A stretch of 64,000 bases of DNA from Melioribacter sp. (GTDB lineage Bacteria > Bacteroidota > Ignavibacteria > Ignavibacteriales > Melioribacteraceae): positions 482,587-546,586 of the forward strand of contig DYHW01000001.1 in NCBI GenBank assembly GCA_020723965.1, in the 5' to 3' direction. The notes beneath the pieces were generated by a model, which saw only the letters and a list, made by a program, of their open reading frames with translations, did no database searches and had not been told where the DNA came from. Made by a program: the position numbers and the translations under genes. Positions 1 to 8,794 of this stretch are shown piece by piece. The stretch's first letter is position 1. Each line of letters begins with the position of its first letter.

Positions 1-18
1 GAAGAAATAGAAGCATAA
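1..18 (+). CDS. C-terminal end of an upstream gene, probably ribosomal protein L30 (partial)
   Basis: The first 18 bases read as five codons (Glu-Glu-Ile-Glu-Ala) and a TAA stop, ten bases before the L15 start. In the usual spc operon order the gene before rplO is rpmD (L30), so this is probably its tail. Only the end is visible; the identity rests on gene order alone. Confidence 0.4.
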   Translation, partial: EEIEA

Positions 19-28
19 CGAGGATTAA

Positions 29-493
29 ATGGATATTTTAAGCAATTTAAGACCTGCAAAAGGTTCTAGCAAAAAAGTAAAAAGAATTGGACGCGGCGAA
101 GGAAGCGGGCATGGCGGCACTGCTACACGCGGCGAGAACGGTCAACGTTCCCGTGCAGGTGCAAAATATAGGGCTTGGTTTGAAGGGGGACAGATGCCTT
201 TGCAAAGAAGAATTCCTAAAAGAGGTTTTCATAGTCCGTTCAGATTGGAATATCAGGTTGTTAATCTTGGCAGCTTACAAAAATTGGTTGACGATAAGAA
301 AGTTGAAGACGGCATTATAAATGCAGTCTCTCTTTATAAAAATGGGGTTATTTCGAAAGCAACCGCTCCTTTCAAAATTTTAGGGAACGGCGAACTTAAA
401 ACCAAATTAAGTGTAGAAGCGCACAAGTTTAGCGCTTCTGCTAAAGAGAAAATTGAGTCTGTTGGCGGAACCATCAAAGAGATTAAAGTTTAA
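29..493 (+). CDS. rplO: 50S ribosomal protein L15
   Basis: L15 is a large-subunit protein that binds 23S rRNA late in assembly. The 154-residue product has the typical basic, glycine-rich N terminus (SSKKVKRIGRGEGSGHGGTA, about residues 13-32), the FEGGQMPLQRRIPKRGF segment around 51-67 and a compact C-terminal domain; the length is normal. An AGGA ribosome-binding site precedes the ATG. Its stop shares one base with the secY start (TAATG), so the two are translationally coupled in the spc operon. Confidence 0.97.
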   Translation: MDILSNLRPAKGSSKKVKRIGRGEGSGHGGTATRGENGQRSRAGAKYRAWFEGGQMPLQRRIPKRGFHSPFRLEYQVVNLGSLQKLVDDKKVEDGIINAVSLYKNGVISKATAPFKILGNGELKTKLSVEAHKFSASAKEKIESVGGTIKEIKV

Positions 494-1830
494 TGGCTAA
501 ACTACAAGAAACTTTCCGGAACATTTTTAAGATTCACGAATTAAGAGAAAGAATACTCTATACAGTTGCTCTTCTTATTATCGTTAGGATCGGTTCACAT
601 ATCACACTTCCTGGTATCGATACAGGGCTTTTGCAATCCGCTACTCAACATTCATCAGCCGATAGCTTATTTGGGTTGTATGATTTGTTTGTAGGAGGAG
701 CATTTAGAAATGCGGCAATTTTTGCACTCGGAATTATGCCCTACATTTCGGCTTCAATCATTTTGCAAATAGGCGGCGCAGTTGTTCCCTATCTACAAAA
801 ACTTCAACGCGAAGGAGAAGATGGAAGAAAAAAGCTTAACCAGTTAACGCGTTACTTAACTGTTCCTATTTCGACTTTACAGGCTTGGGGCGTTTCTATT
901 CACCTTATGAATATGCAATACAATAATTCTCCGGTTGTTCCTGAAGCTGTTCGCGGTATAGCATGGACATTCACAACGGTTGTTCTTCTTGTTTCAGGCA
1001 CTATGTTCATAATGTGGATGGGTGAACAGATAACTGAAAAAGGAATTGGCAATGGAATTTCTTTAATAATCTTCATCGGTATTATCAACCAGTTTCCATT
1101 TGCTCTTCTTGATGAATATAGATTGATAGCTGCTGGTCAGCGTAATCTTGTTGTTGAAATTGTAATAATTGGATTGATGGTTCTTATAATTTCTGGTGTT
1201 ATTTTGGTTACACAAGGCACAAGAAGAATTCCTGTTCAATATGCTAAAAGAGTTGTAGGGAGAAAAGTTTATGGCGGTGTTACTCAGTACATACCGTTAA
1301 GAGTTAATACAGCCGGCGTTATGCCAATTATTTTTGCTCAATCTATTATGTTTGTTCCACAAACTTTGTTCTCTTTCTTTCCAGATAGTGAATTTATTGG
1401 AACTCTATCTCAATATTTTTCTTATCATAGTTTTACTTATGCTTTGATCTATGCAGTGATGATCATCTTCTTCACTTATTTTTATACTGCCATTGCATTT
1501 AATCCGCAAGATGTAGCAGAGAATATGAAAAAGCAGGGCGGGTTTATTCCCGGTATTCGTCCTGGTAAACAGACTGCAGAGTTTGTTGATAATATACTAA
1601 CAAAAATTACTTTACCGGGGTCTTTCTTTTTAGCAATTATTGCAATTCTACCAACGTTTATTTCAAAATTTGGTGTATCCGGAAGTTTTGCATCTTTTTT
1701 TGGCGGAACTAGTTTATTGATTTTAGTTGGTGTTGCATTAGATACTTTGCAACAAATTGAATCTCACTTACTGATGAGACATTATGACGGATTTATGAAA
1801 TCCGGAAAAATTAAAGGCAGAAGATCCTAA
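493..1830 (+). CDS. secY: Protein translocase subunit SecY
   Basis: SecY is the channel-forming subunit of the SecYEG translocon in the inner membrane. The 445-residue product has about ten hydrophobic helices and the cytosolic loop GTRRIPVQYAKRVVG around residues 245-260, which is a SecY signature for ribosome and SecA contact. The length is usual. It overlaps rplO by one base and is followed nine bases later by map; no adk lies between them, unlike the Firmicutes order. Confidence 0.97.
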   Translation: MAKLQETFRNIFKIHELRERILYTVALLIIVRIGSHITLPGIDTGLLQSATQHSSADSLFGLYDLFVGGAFRNAAIFALGIMPYISASIILQIGGAVVPYLQKLQREGEDGRKKLNQLTRYLTVPISTLQAWGVSIHLMNMQYNNSPVVPEAVRGIAWTFTTVVLLVSGTMFIMWMGEQITEKGIGNGISLIIFIGIINQFPFALLDEYRLIAAGQRNLVVEIVIIGLMVLIISGVILVTQGTRRIPVQYAKRVVGRKVYGGVTQYIPLRVNTAGVMPIIFAQSIMFVPQTLFSFFPDSEFIGTLSQYFSYHSFTYALIYAVMIIFFTYFYTAIAFNPQDVAENMKKQGGFIPGIRPGKQTAEFVDNILTKITLPGSFFLAIIAILPTFISKFGVSGSFASFFGGTSLLILVGVALDTLQQIESHLLMRHYDGFMKSGKIKGRRS

Positions 1831-1839
1831 GAATAAGTT

Positions 1840-2601
1840 GTGATTTTAATTAAGAGCAAGCGCGAAATTGACTACATACGCGAAAGTAATAAGATTGTTG
1901 CAGAAACTTTACAATTAGTTAAGCGTTACGTAAGACCTGGCGTAACGACGTTTGAGTTAGATAAGATTGCCGAAGATTATATTCTAAGTAATAATGCGCA
2001 CCCTGCTTTCAAGGGTTATTCGCAAGCGGGAGCGTTCGATTTTCCAGGTTCTATTTGTTCTTCAATTGATGATGAGGTTGTACACGGGATACCCGGCAAC
2101 AGAGTTCTTCAAGAAGGTGAAATACTTTCTGTTGATGTTGGCGTTGAAAAAAACAAATATTTTGGAGATGCAGCTTTAACGATTGCAGTAGGAAAAATTT
2201 CCGACGAAAAACAAAAATTATTGGATGTAACCGAAAAGTCATTATATCTCGGCATAGAGCAAGCAGTTGCTAACAATCGTTTGGGAGATATTTCATTCGC
2301 TATCCAAAGTTATGTAGAGTCATTCGGGTTTTCGGTTGTTAGAGATTTGTGCGGACATGGAGTTGGAAAGTTTTTACATGAAGACCCACAAATTCCGAAT
2401 TACGGAAAAAAAGGAACTGGTCCTTTATTGAAGAATGGAATGACCTTAGCTATTGAACCCATGATAAATGTAGGCACATATAAAGTTGTTGTTGCTCAAG
2501 ACGGGTGGACAGTTTTAACTGCAGATGGAACACCTTCTGCGCATTTTGAACATACAATTGTAATATTGAACGGTAACCCGGAAATACTAACTATTTGTTA
2601 A
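1840..2601 (+). CDS. map: Methionine aminopeptidase, type I
   Basis: The enzyme removes the initiator methionine from nascent proteins. The 253-residue product is a complete type I enzyme. Metal-binding features are visible: the aspartates in DVGVEKNKYFGDAAL, the histidine in CGHGVGKFLHEDP, the glutamate in AIEPM and a second glutamate in HFEHTI. The start is GTG, nine bases after secY. Its position between secY and infA is common in Bacteroidota and relatives. Confidence 0.96.
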   Translation: MILIKSKREIDYIRESNKIVAETLQLVKRYVRPGVTTFELDKIAEDYILSNNAHPAFKGYSQAGAFDFPGSICSSIDDEVVHGIPGNRVLQEGEILSVDVGVEKNKYFGDAALTIAVGKISDEKQKLLDVTEKSLYLGIEQAVANNRLGDISFAIQSYVESFGFSVVRDLCGHGVGKFLHEDPQIPNYGKKGTGPLLKNGMTLAIEPMINVGTYKVVVAQDGWTVLTADGTPSAHFEHTIVILNGNPEILTIC

Positions 2602-2604
2602 TAA

Positions 2605-2823
2605 ATGGCAAAGCAAGGACCAATAAAAGTTGATGGAGTTGTAACCGAGACGCTGCCTAATGCGCACTTCAAAGTTCGCTTAGATAATGGTCATGAAATT
2701 CTTGCTCATATTTCCGGTAAGATGAGAATGCACTTCATCAAAATTTTAGTGGGCGATAAAGTTTCGATAGAACTCTCGCCATATGACTTAAATAAAGGTA
2801 GAATTACTTACAGATATAAATAA
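2605..2823 (+). CDS. infA: Translation initiation factor IF-1
   Basis: IF-1 binds the ribosomal A site during initiation. The 72-residue product is a single S1/OB-fold domain with the standard motifs [25 protein letters not shown] and [13 protein letters not shown], ending in RITYRYK. It starts three bases after the map stop, probably by coupled translation. Length and motifs are canonical. Confidence 0.98.
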   Translation: MAKQGPIKVDGVVTETLPNAHFKVRLDNGHEILAHISGKMRMHFIKILVGDKVSIELSPYDLNKGRITYRYK

Positions 2824-2835
2824 CGGAGTAATGAA

Positions 2836-2949
2836 ATGAAGGTAAGAGCTTCAGTTCGAAAAATGTGTGAACATTGCAAGATTATACGAAGAAAAGGAGT
2901 TGTTCGAGTTATTTGCAAGAATAAAAAACATAAACAAAGACAAGGTTAA
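2836..2949 (+). CDS. rpmJ: 50S ribosomal protein L36, zinc-binding form
   Basis: A 37-codon frame starts with ATG AAG GTA AGA and reads [20 protein letters not shown] at its N terminus. It is the usual small basic L36. Cys11, Cys14, Cys27 and His32 are all present, so this is the zinc-ribbon (C+) form. It lies between infA and rpsM, its standard place. An upstream ATG at 2831 is closed at once by TGA and is not used; GGAG at 2825-2828 fits the 2836 start. Confidence 0.96.
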   Translation: MKVRASVRKMCEHCKIIRRKGVVRVICKNKKHKQRQG

Positions 2950-2967
2950 AATTTAGGAGGATATAGA

Positions 2968-3351
2968 GTGGCTCGTTTAGCAGGCATTGATTTACCAAAA
3001 CAGAAAAAAGCGTATATAGGGTTAACCTACATTTTTGGTATAGGGCAAAAATCTGCCACGGATATTCTTGCAAGGGCAAATGTGAATCCTAACAAGAAAG
3101 TATCCGAGTTAACCGAAGAAGAAATTGCAAAAATCCGTTCTATAATGACTTCAGATTATAAAGTAGAAGGCGCATTAAGAAGCGAAGTGCAGCAGGGCAT
3201 AAAACGTTTGATGGATATTGGCGCTTACCGGGGGCTTCGTCATAGAAGAAGTTTGCCTGTTCGAGGTCAACGCACTAGAACTAATTCTAGAACACGTAAA
3301 GGAAAACGTAAAACAGTTGCCGGGAAAAAGAAAACTCCGGCTAAGAAGTAA
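2968..3351 (+). CDS. rpsM: 30S ribosomal protein S13
   Basis: S13 lies in the head of the small subunit and contacts the P-site tRNA and L5. The 127-residue product carries [20 protein letters not shown] at the N terminus, the [20 protein letters not shown] tail motif around residues 92-111, and a basic end. A strong AGGAGG at 2955-2960 precedes the GTG start. It begins the alpha-operon set rpsM-rpsK-rpsD-rpoA-rplQ. Confidence 0.97.
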   Translation: MARLAGIDLPKQKKAYIGLTYIFGIGQKSATDILARANVNPNKKVSELTEEEIAKIRSIMTSDYKVEGALRSEVQQGIKRLMDIGAYRGLRHRRSLPVRGQRTRTNSRTRKGKRKTVAGKKKTPAKK

Positions 3352-3377
3352 TAACTAATTTTTTTTGAGGAGTAAAA

Positions 3378-3764
3378 TTGGCTAAAGTTGCTAAAAAGAC
3401 TAGAAAAAAAGTGCACGTTGATGCTGTTGGTGTTGCTCATATTAAAGCTACATTCAACAACGTGATCGTAACGATTACCGATATTTACGGCAATACAATC
3501 TCTTGGTCTTCTGCCGGTAAAAATGGTTTTAAGGGTTCACGTAAAAACACTCCATTTGCCTCTCAGGTTACAGCAGAAGCTGCCGCTAAAGAAGCTTATG
3601 ACCTTGGTTTGAGAAAAATTGACGTGTTTGTTAAAGGACCAGGCGCCGGTAGAGAAGCGGCTATTAGAGCGTTAAATACTGCAGGATTGGAGATACTTTC
3701 GATTAAAGATCACACTCCAATTCCTCACAATGGCTGCAGACCACCAAAACGTAGAAGAGTTTAA
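3378..3764 (+). CDS. rpsK: 30S ribosomal protein S11
   Basis: S11 forms part of the platform of the 30S subunit near the mRNA exit. The 128-residue product has the typical [52 protein letters not shown] and [12 protein letters not shown] segments. The start is TTG with GAGGAG six bases upstream. It lies 26 bases after rpsM. Confidence 0.97.
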   Translation: MAKVAKKTRKKVHVDAVGVAHIKATFNNVIVTITDIYGNTISWSSAGKNGFKGSRKNTPFASQVTAEAAAKEAYDLGLRKIDVFVKGPGAGREAAIRALNTAGLEILSIKDHTPIPHNGCRPPKRRRV

Positions 3765-3779
3765 TCAGGAGAATTTTAG

Positions 3780-4406
3780 ATGGCAAGATACACCGGTTCA
3801 AGTTGTAAATTATGCAGACGAGAAAAAACGAAGCTTTTTCTAAAAGGAGCTAAGTGTTATTCAGAAAAATGTCCTGTTGAAAAAAGAAATTATGCACCAG
3901 GGCAGCACGGATTAAGCCGCCGTACAAAGTTTTCTGAGTATGGAGTACAGCTTAGAGAGAAGCAGAAGGTAAAAAGAATTTACGGTTTGCTTGAAACACA
4001 ATTTCACAATTACTTCGAGAAAGCGCTTCAACAAAAAGGAGTTACCGGCGCTAACTTGCTTAAGTTTCTTGAAAGAAGATTAGATAATGTTATTTTCCGT
4101 CTCGGATTTGCTCCTTCGAGAAAAGCTGCTCGTCAATTAATTCTTCACAGGCATTTTACCGTGAACAATCAAATAGTCGATATACCATCTTTCCTTCTTG
4201 CACCGGGCGATGTGATTACGGTTCGAGATAAGAGCAAAAAGCTTGATGCAATTCATAATTCATTAAGAAGAACTAAAGATAATATTTACGGATGGCTGTC
4301 GCTTGATAAAGCGACTCTTTCGGGAACTTTCTTGAATCTCCCAGAAAGAGAAGACATTCCATTGAATGCTAACGAACAACTTATTGTTGAGTTGTATTCT
4401 AAGTAA
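3780..4406 (+). CDS. rpsD: 30S ribosomal protein S4
   Basis: S4 nucleates assembly of the 30S body and helps set decoding fidelity. The 208-residue product has the N-terminal S4 domain followed by an S4 RNA-binding fold ([21 protein letters not shown], about residues 100-120). Four cysteines near residues 9-31 (C9, C12, C26, C31) fit the zinc-binding form. AGGAG precedes the ATG. It lies 15 bases after rpsK. Confidence 0.97.
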   Translation: MARYTGSSCKLCRREKTKLFLKGAKCYSEKCPVEKRNYAPGQHGLSRRTKFSEYGVQLREKQKVKRIYGLLETQFHNYFEKALQQKGVTGANLLKFLERRLDNVIFRLGFAPSRKAARQLILHRHFTVNNQIVDIPSFLLAPGDVITVRDKSKKLDAIHNSLRRTKDNIYGWLSLDKATLSGTFLNLPEREDIPLNANEQLIVELYSK

Positions 4407-4434
4407 GAAATAAAAATTATTAAGAGGATACTAA

Positions 4435-5430
4435 ATGAGCTATCCATTCATTAAGATGCCTGATGGAATCGTTTTAGACGAATCCTCTAGCAGCGAGAGA
4501 TTTGGAAAATTTACAATTGAACCTTTGGAAAGAGGTTTTGGTGCTACATTAGGAAATTCTTTAAGAAGAGTTTTATTATCATCCCTTACTGGTGCTGCTA
4601 TTACTGCAGTAAAAATTGAGGGTGTTCTTCATGAATTTTCTACTGTGCCAGGTGTTCTGGAGGATGTTACAGAAATAATTCTTAACTTGAAAAAAGTCAG
4701 AATGAAAATTCTGAACAAGAAAACCACAAGCTGTGAAATTTCTTTGAACGGATCTAAAGAATTCAAAGCAGCAGACATTCAGAAAGCCTGCCCAGATATT
4801 GAAATTCTTAATCCGGAACTTCACATTGCACGCTTAAATTCTGATGCAAAGCTGAACATGGAATTGAAATTTGGTATTGGTAAAGGATATGTTCCTTCTA
4901 ACGAACAAAAGATCCCCGAAATTACTATTGGAACAATTCCAATAGATTCCATCTTTACTCCAATTGTAAATGTTCGTTACGATGTTGAAAATGTGCGTAT
5001 TGGCGAAAGAAATGATTTCGAGAAATTAACATTCGAAATTACTACAGATGCTTCTATTACGCCGCAGGAAGCTTTATCCAGCGCTGCCAAAATATTGAAA
5101 GATCATATTAGCATCTTTATCAACTTTGATACTGAGCCTGAAGAAGAAAAAGTTGAAACAGAAAAAGATACTGAAAGTGAACGAATAAGAAAAATTCTAT
5201 TAACAAGCGTTGATGATCTTGAATTGAGCGTTCGTTCTCACAATTGTTTGAAAGCTGCTAACATTAAAATATTGGGTGATCTTGTTAGAAGAGAAGAAGC
5301 AGAAATGCTGAAGTTCAGGAATTTCGGACGCAAATCTCTTGCTGAATTGACTGAAATTGTTGCAAACTACGGACTCGATTTTGGCATGGACGTAGATAAA
5401 TATTTAAAAGATAAACCAGAAAACAACTAG
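4435..5430 (+). CDS. rpoA: DNA-directed RNA polymerase alpha subunit
   Basis: Alpha dimerises to nucleate RNA polymerase assembly. The 331-residue product has the N-terminal dimerisation domain (GFGATLGNSLRRVLLSSL, about residues 34-51), an acidic linker near 235-250 and the C-terminal helix-hairpin-helix domain that touches UP elements and activators (LELSVRSHNCLKAANI and FGRKSLAELTE). Length and order are canonical for the alpha operon. Confidence 0.98.
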   Translation: MSYPFIKMPDGIVLDESSSSERFGKFTIEPLERGFGATLGNSLRRVLLSSLTGAAITAVKIEGVLHEFSTVPGVLEDVTEIILNLKKVRMKILNKKTTSCEISLNGSKEFKAADIQKACPDIEILNPELHIARLNSDAKLNMELKFGIGKGYVPSNEQKIPEITIGTIPIDSIFTPIVNVRYDVENVRIGERNDFEKLTFEITTDASITPQEALSSAAKILKDHISIFINFDTEPEEEKVETEKDTESERIRKILLTSVDDLELSVRSHNCLKAANIKILGDLVRREEAEMLKFRNFGRKSLAELTEIVANYGLDFGMDVDKYLKDKPENN

Positions 5431-5450
5431 CATTTCCAGAAGGTTGAAAG

Positions 5451-6011
5451 ATGAGACATCGAGTTAAAGGAAGAAAATTAAAGAGAACTTCAAGTCATAG
5501 ACTTGCGACATTAAGATCGTTAGCAGCATCGCTGCTTAAGCATAAAAAAATTAAAACAACCGTTGCTAAAGCAAAGGAATTGAAAAAGTTTATTGAACCG
5601 CTGGTTACTAAAGCCAAGAATGATACTATTCATGCTCGAAGATTAGTTTCGGCAGAAATAAATGACAGAAAAATTGTATCTGAATTGTTTGGTGATATCG
5701 TAACAAAGATTGGAGACAGACCGGGTGGTTATACGCGAGTTGTTCGCTTAGGGCAAAGAAAAGGTGATGCAGCAGAAATGGCAATAATCGAATTGGTTGA
5801 TTTTAGCGGCATTGTTAAACCGAAAACTCCTAAGAAAGGAAAAGAAGAAACTGTAGTCTCAAAAGAAGAATCTAAAACAGAAGAGAAAACTGAAGAGAAA
5901 CCAACTAAGAAAGCTGCCGCTAAGCCGAAAAAAGAAAAAAAGGAAAAAACAGAGAATGCTGAAGTGAAAGTGAGTAAGACTAAGACCGACAAGAAATCAA
6001 AAGAAAAATAA
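5451..6011 (+). CDS. rplQ: 50S ribosomal protein L17 with a long charged C-terminal tail
   Basis: Residues 1-120 are a standard L17 ([20 protein letters not shown], then the [20 protein letters not shown] core), which lines the exterior of the 50S exit region. Residues after about 122 are a low-complexity tail of some 60 residues, made almost wholly of Lys, Glu, Thr and Ala. This makes 186 residues against roughly 120-130 in many bacteria; lysine-rich extensions of L17 also occur in other Bacteroidota. It is the last gene of the operon and a hairpin terminator follows. Confidence 0.96.
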   Translation: MRHRVKGRKLKRTSSHRLATLRSLAASLLKHKKIKTTVAKAKELKKFIEPLVTKAKNDTIHARRLVSAEINDRKIVSELFGDIVTKIGDRPGGYTRVVRLGQRKGDAAEMAIIELVDFSGIVKPKTPKKGKEETVVSKEESKTEEKTEEKPTKKAAAKPKKEKKEKTENAEVKVSKTKTDKKSKEK

Positions 6012-6054
6012 GAAAAGAAAAAAAAGTAATTTTATTCAGTTATAGTTTATTTGG

Positions 6055-6094
6055 AAAAAGAGTAACCAAGTATTCGGTTGCTCTTTTTTATTTT
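6055..6094 (+). terminator. Rho-independent terminator after rplQ
   Basis: A 10-bp stem (6058-6067 with 6076-6085, one G-T pair) with an 8-base loop is followed by a run of T. It closes the long ribosomal operon about 45 bases after the rplQ stop. Confidence 0.8.
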
Positions 6095-6239
6095 AAATCC
6101 GTAATTATCATTACATTTCCATGTAAGAGTATACAGTTAGTAGGATTTAGTCAATAAATTATCTGATACTCACATTGAAGTTATTCATAAATTTGCCCCA
6201 TTAAATTGGAAGCAGTATAATCTCATAAGAAAATTAAAT

Positions 6240-6818
6240 ATGCACAAAATTGAATTCATAAAACCTGTTTATAATCTAAACGAAATTCCAAAACAAATTT
6301 TGCCGGAACTTGTATTGTGCGGACGTTCAAACGTTGGCAAATCTTCTTTTATCAATTCACTGTTCAATACAAAAATAGCAAAAACAAGTTCAACGCCTGG
6401 TAAAACGCGTTCAATAAATTATTATTTAGTTGACAATAAATTTTATATTATCGATTTGCCCGGCTTTGGTTACGCAAAAGTTTCAAAAGAAGAGCGAGAT
6501 GACTGGCAAAAACTAATTGTTAAGTATTTTTCCCTGCAAAGGTCTATCCAGTTAGTTGTGCATCTTATTGATAGCCGTCATGACCCTATGCTGCTCGATA
6601 TTCGGCTTAACCATTTTCTTAGAACAGAAAATATTCCATACTTTATAGTGCTGAATAAGATAGATAAGTTAAAGCAATCGGAAATAGCAAGAACAAAAAA
6701 GCAGATTACACAATTTTTTCCCGAATTACTTTTTGGAGAAAACGGTTTCCTTTATTCATCTATTAAAGGAACAGGTAAAAAAGAAGTTAATAAAATCCTC
6801 TCAAAGATTTTCCTTTAG
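6240..6818 (+). CDS. engB: Ribosome biogenesis GTPase EngB (YsxC/YihA)
   Basis: EngB is an essential TrmE-Era-type GTPase in 50S assembly. The 192-residue product shows the G1 loop GRSNVGKSS (28-36), the G2 region SSTPGKTRSINYY, G3 DLPGFGYAKV, G4 NKID and a G5-like SSIKGTGK near the C terminus. The length is standard. No clear ribosome-binding site precedes the ATG. It stands alone between the ribosomal operon and the GAF protein. Confidence 0.95.
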   Translation: MHKIEFIKPVYNLNEIPKQILPELVLCGRSNVGKSSFINSLFNTKIAKTSSTPGKTRSINYYLVDNKFYIIDLPGFGYAKVSKEERDDWQKLIVKYFSLQRSIQLVVHLIDSRHDPMLLDIRLNHFLRTENIPYFIVLNKIDKLKQSEIARTKKQITQFFPELLFGENGFLYSSIKGTGKKEVNKILSKIFL

Positions 6819-6914
6819 TGAAAAATTCTCAGAACTTTAGTATAATTGAACTGAGATTTATCACTTAAAACAAATCAATCATGATCTCTTCAAATTTTTT
6901 GGCTGCGGTAGGGA

Positions 6915-8780
6915 ATGACCAATAAATATAAAAGACGCATTTTGATTTTTCTCTTCATCCCCATGCTGCTTGTAATTCCATTCTTCACTGAAGATTTGAT
7001 GCTGCGCATAATTTCAGCCATCGTACTTATTATTTATGTCGGGTTTATTATATTTCTTCGCGATTCATCCAAAGCCGCAGATGTTGTACAAATAACCGAG
7101 ACGCCCAAACAAAGTGATACTTTCGAATTAAGTGACGACAATTATGAAACAGATGACGGTGAAGATTTTAAAATAATCTCTACAAATAAAAATATTGAAG
7201 TAATCACTGCAGAAAGTTTTAAATCTGGTTTTTCAAAAAGCAATAAAGATTTTTTCAAACCGCCCGATTTTAAAAAGAGCTTCGACAGTATAGTTCACGA
7301 AGAATTGCCTAAGGATGTAAATCAGGATGAGCAATTCGGGTTTGCGCTCGAAAAAATATTAAGCGTTGTTAAAGAAGCATATTTAGCTCATACTGCAGCA
7401 TTTTTCTGGTATAATAAAAACAAAAAACGCCTAACGCTCGAAAAATATATTTCCTCTTCAACTCAAATTACTCAGCGAAAGTTTGATCTTGAAGATGATA
7501 TTATTGGCAGGATAGTTCAAAAAGAAGAACCCGAAATTTTAACCGATATTCCTGCAAATGCCGAAGCAGACCTCATTCGTTATTACACACAGCCGCAGGG
7601 AATAAAGAGCTTTATAGGCGTTCCTCTTTATTACGGAAAGAGTTTAACGGGAGTGCTTGCTCTCGATTCAAAAGTAAACGACGCCTTTGGGATAGAACAA
7701 GTTTATACGCTTGGAAAAATTGTTCGTGTTATTTCTGTAATCATAAATTTGTTCGAAGAAAAATTTTCTGAATCGCAAGCCGAACAACGTTTGAAGACCC
7801 TTGTTGATATTTTGAGCTACGATAAGAAATATGAATCAGAATCAGAGCTAATCCATTCAATTGAAATTGCTATGCAAGGATTGCTTGATTGGGATGCATT
7901 CACGCTAGTAACTTACAGACATAACGATCAAAAATTTAAGACGACAAAAATCATAAATAAAACTTCGCTAAAATATGTAGGCGAGAATCTCGAGATAGAA
8001 CTTTCCGGCACTTTTGTTGGCAGGGCAATTTTAAGTAACACACCTGTTAAGATTGATGATACTGCGCAAACAGATGTTCCTCGTTTCGCTAAAACAGAGG
8101 ACGTAAGTTTTGATGGTTCATTCCTTGCCGTTCCGCTTGTTTATGACGACCAGAATTACGGAATTCTTTGTTTTGAAAGTTTGAAGAAAAATAGTTACTC
8201 CAACAATGATGTAACATTTATTCGTAACGCAACAAAGATCTTTGCGTTCATTCTGCATTCTTATTCTACTATAAATATTTTAAAATCTCTTCTTTCTGTT
8301 GATGTTGAAACTAAGGCGCTAAACTATGATTCATTTATAGAGCGTTTAACGATTGACCTTGTTCGCAGCAAAGAACTTGGAATTCAAGGTGCTGTAGCTC
8401 TCATTCGTATAGATGATTTCTTGGAACAGGAATCTTTATTTGAAGGGGACCCGTTCCCCAAAATATTACGAGCTGTTGCTCAGATGATAAAAGATGAAAT
8501 TACCCCGCTCAATTTATTTGGAAGAATCAGCGAAAAAGTATTTGCTGTCTATTTTTTTAACACTGCCCCGAAAGATGTTTTCTTGTGGGCGGAAAAACTA
8601 AGAATAAAAATTGCGCGCAAACTTATTGCTGTTGTATCAAAACAAACTACATTCACTGTATCAATTGGAGTTGCTGCTACTTCGGAAAAATTAGACGTTC
8701 AAGAAATTCTTTTAAACGCTGAACTCGCTTTGAAAAAAGCCCTTGAGAAAGGCGGCAATACTGTTAAAATCATAAACTAA
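6915..8780 (+). CDS. Membrane protein with two GAF-like domains and a degenerate GGDEF domain
   Basis: The 621-residue product starts with two hydrophobic helices (about 8-24 and 28-48), followed by a disordered acidic stretch to about 130. Two GAF-like domains follow (about 140-280 and 295-450); both contain the FIGVPLYYGKSLTGVLALDS / FLAVPLVYDDQNYGILCFES type of strand. Residues 465-620 resemble a diguanylate cyclase fold, ending FTVSIGVAATSE and a helix with ALKKALEKGGN. The catalytic GGDEF position reads SEKVF (539-543), so cyclase activity is unlikely. It may sense a small ligand or redox state and act by protein contact; that is inference. It lies 14 bases before deoB. Confidence 0.75.
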   Translation: MTNKYKRRILIFLFIPMLLVIPFFTEDLMLRIISAIVLIIYVGFIIFLRDSSKAADVVQITETPKQSDTFELSDDNYETDDGEDFKIISTNKNIEVITAESFKSGFSKSNKDFFKPPDFKKSFDSIVHEELPKDVNQDEQFGFALEKILSVVKEAYLAHTAAFFWYNKNKKRLTLEKYISSSTQITQRKFDLEDDIIGRIVQKEEPEILTDIPANAEADLIRYYTQPQGIKSFIGVPLYYGKSLTGVLALDSKVNDAFGIEQVYTLGKIVRVISVIINLFEEKFSESQAEQRLKTLVDILSYDKKYESESELIHSIEIAMQGLLDWDAFTLVTYRHNDQKFKTTKIINKTSLKYVGENLEIELSGTFVGRAILSNTPVKIDDTAQTDVPRFAKTEDVSFDGSFLAVPLVYDDQNYGILCFESLKKNSYSNNDVTFIRNATKIFAFILHSYSTINILKSLLSVDVETKALNYDSFIERLTIDLVRSKELGIQGAVALIRIDDFLEQESLFEGDPFPKILRAVAQMIKDEITPLNLFGRISEKVFAVYFFNTAPKDVFLWAEKLRIKIARKLIAVVSKQTTFTVSIGVAATSEKLDVQEILLNAELALKKALEKGGNTVKIIN

Positions 8781-8794
8781 ATTTTTAAGAATCC

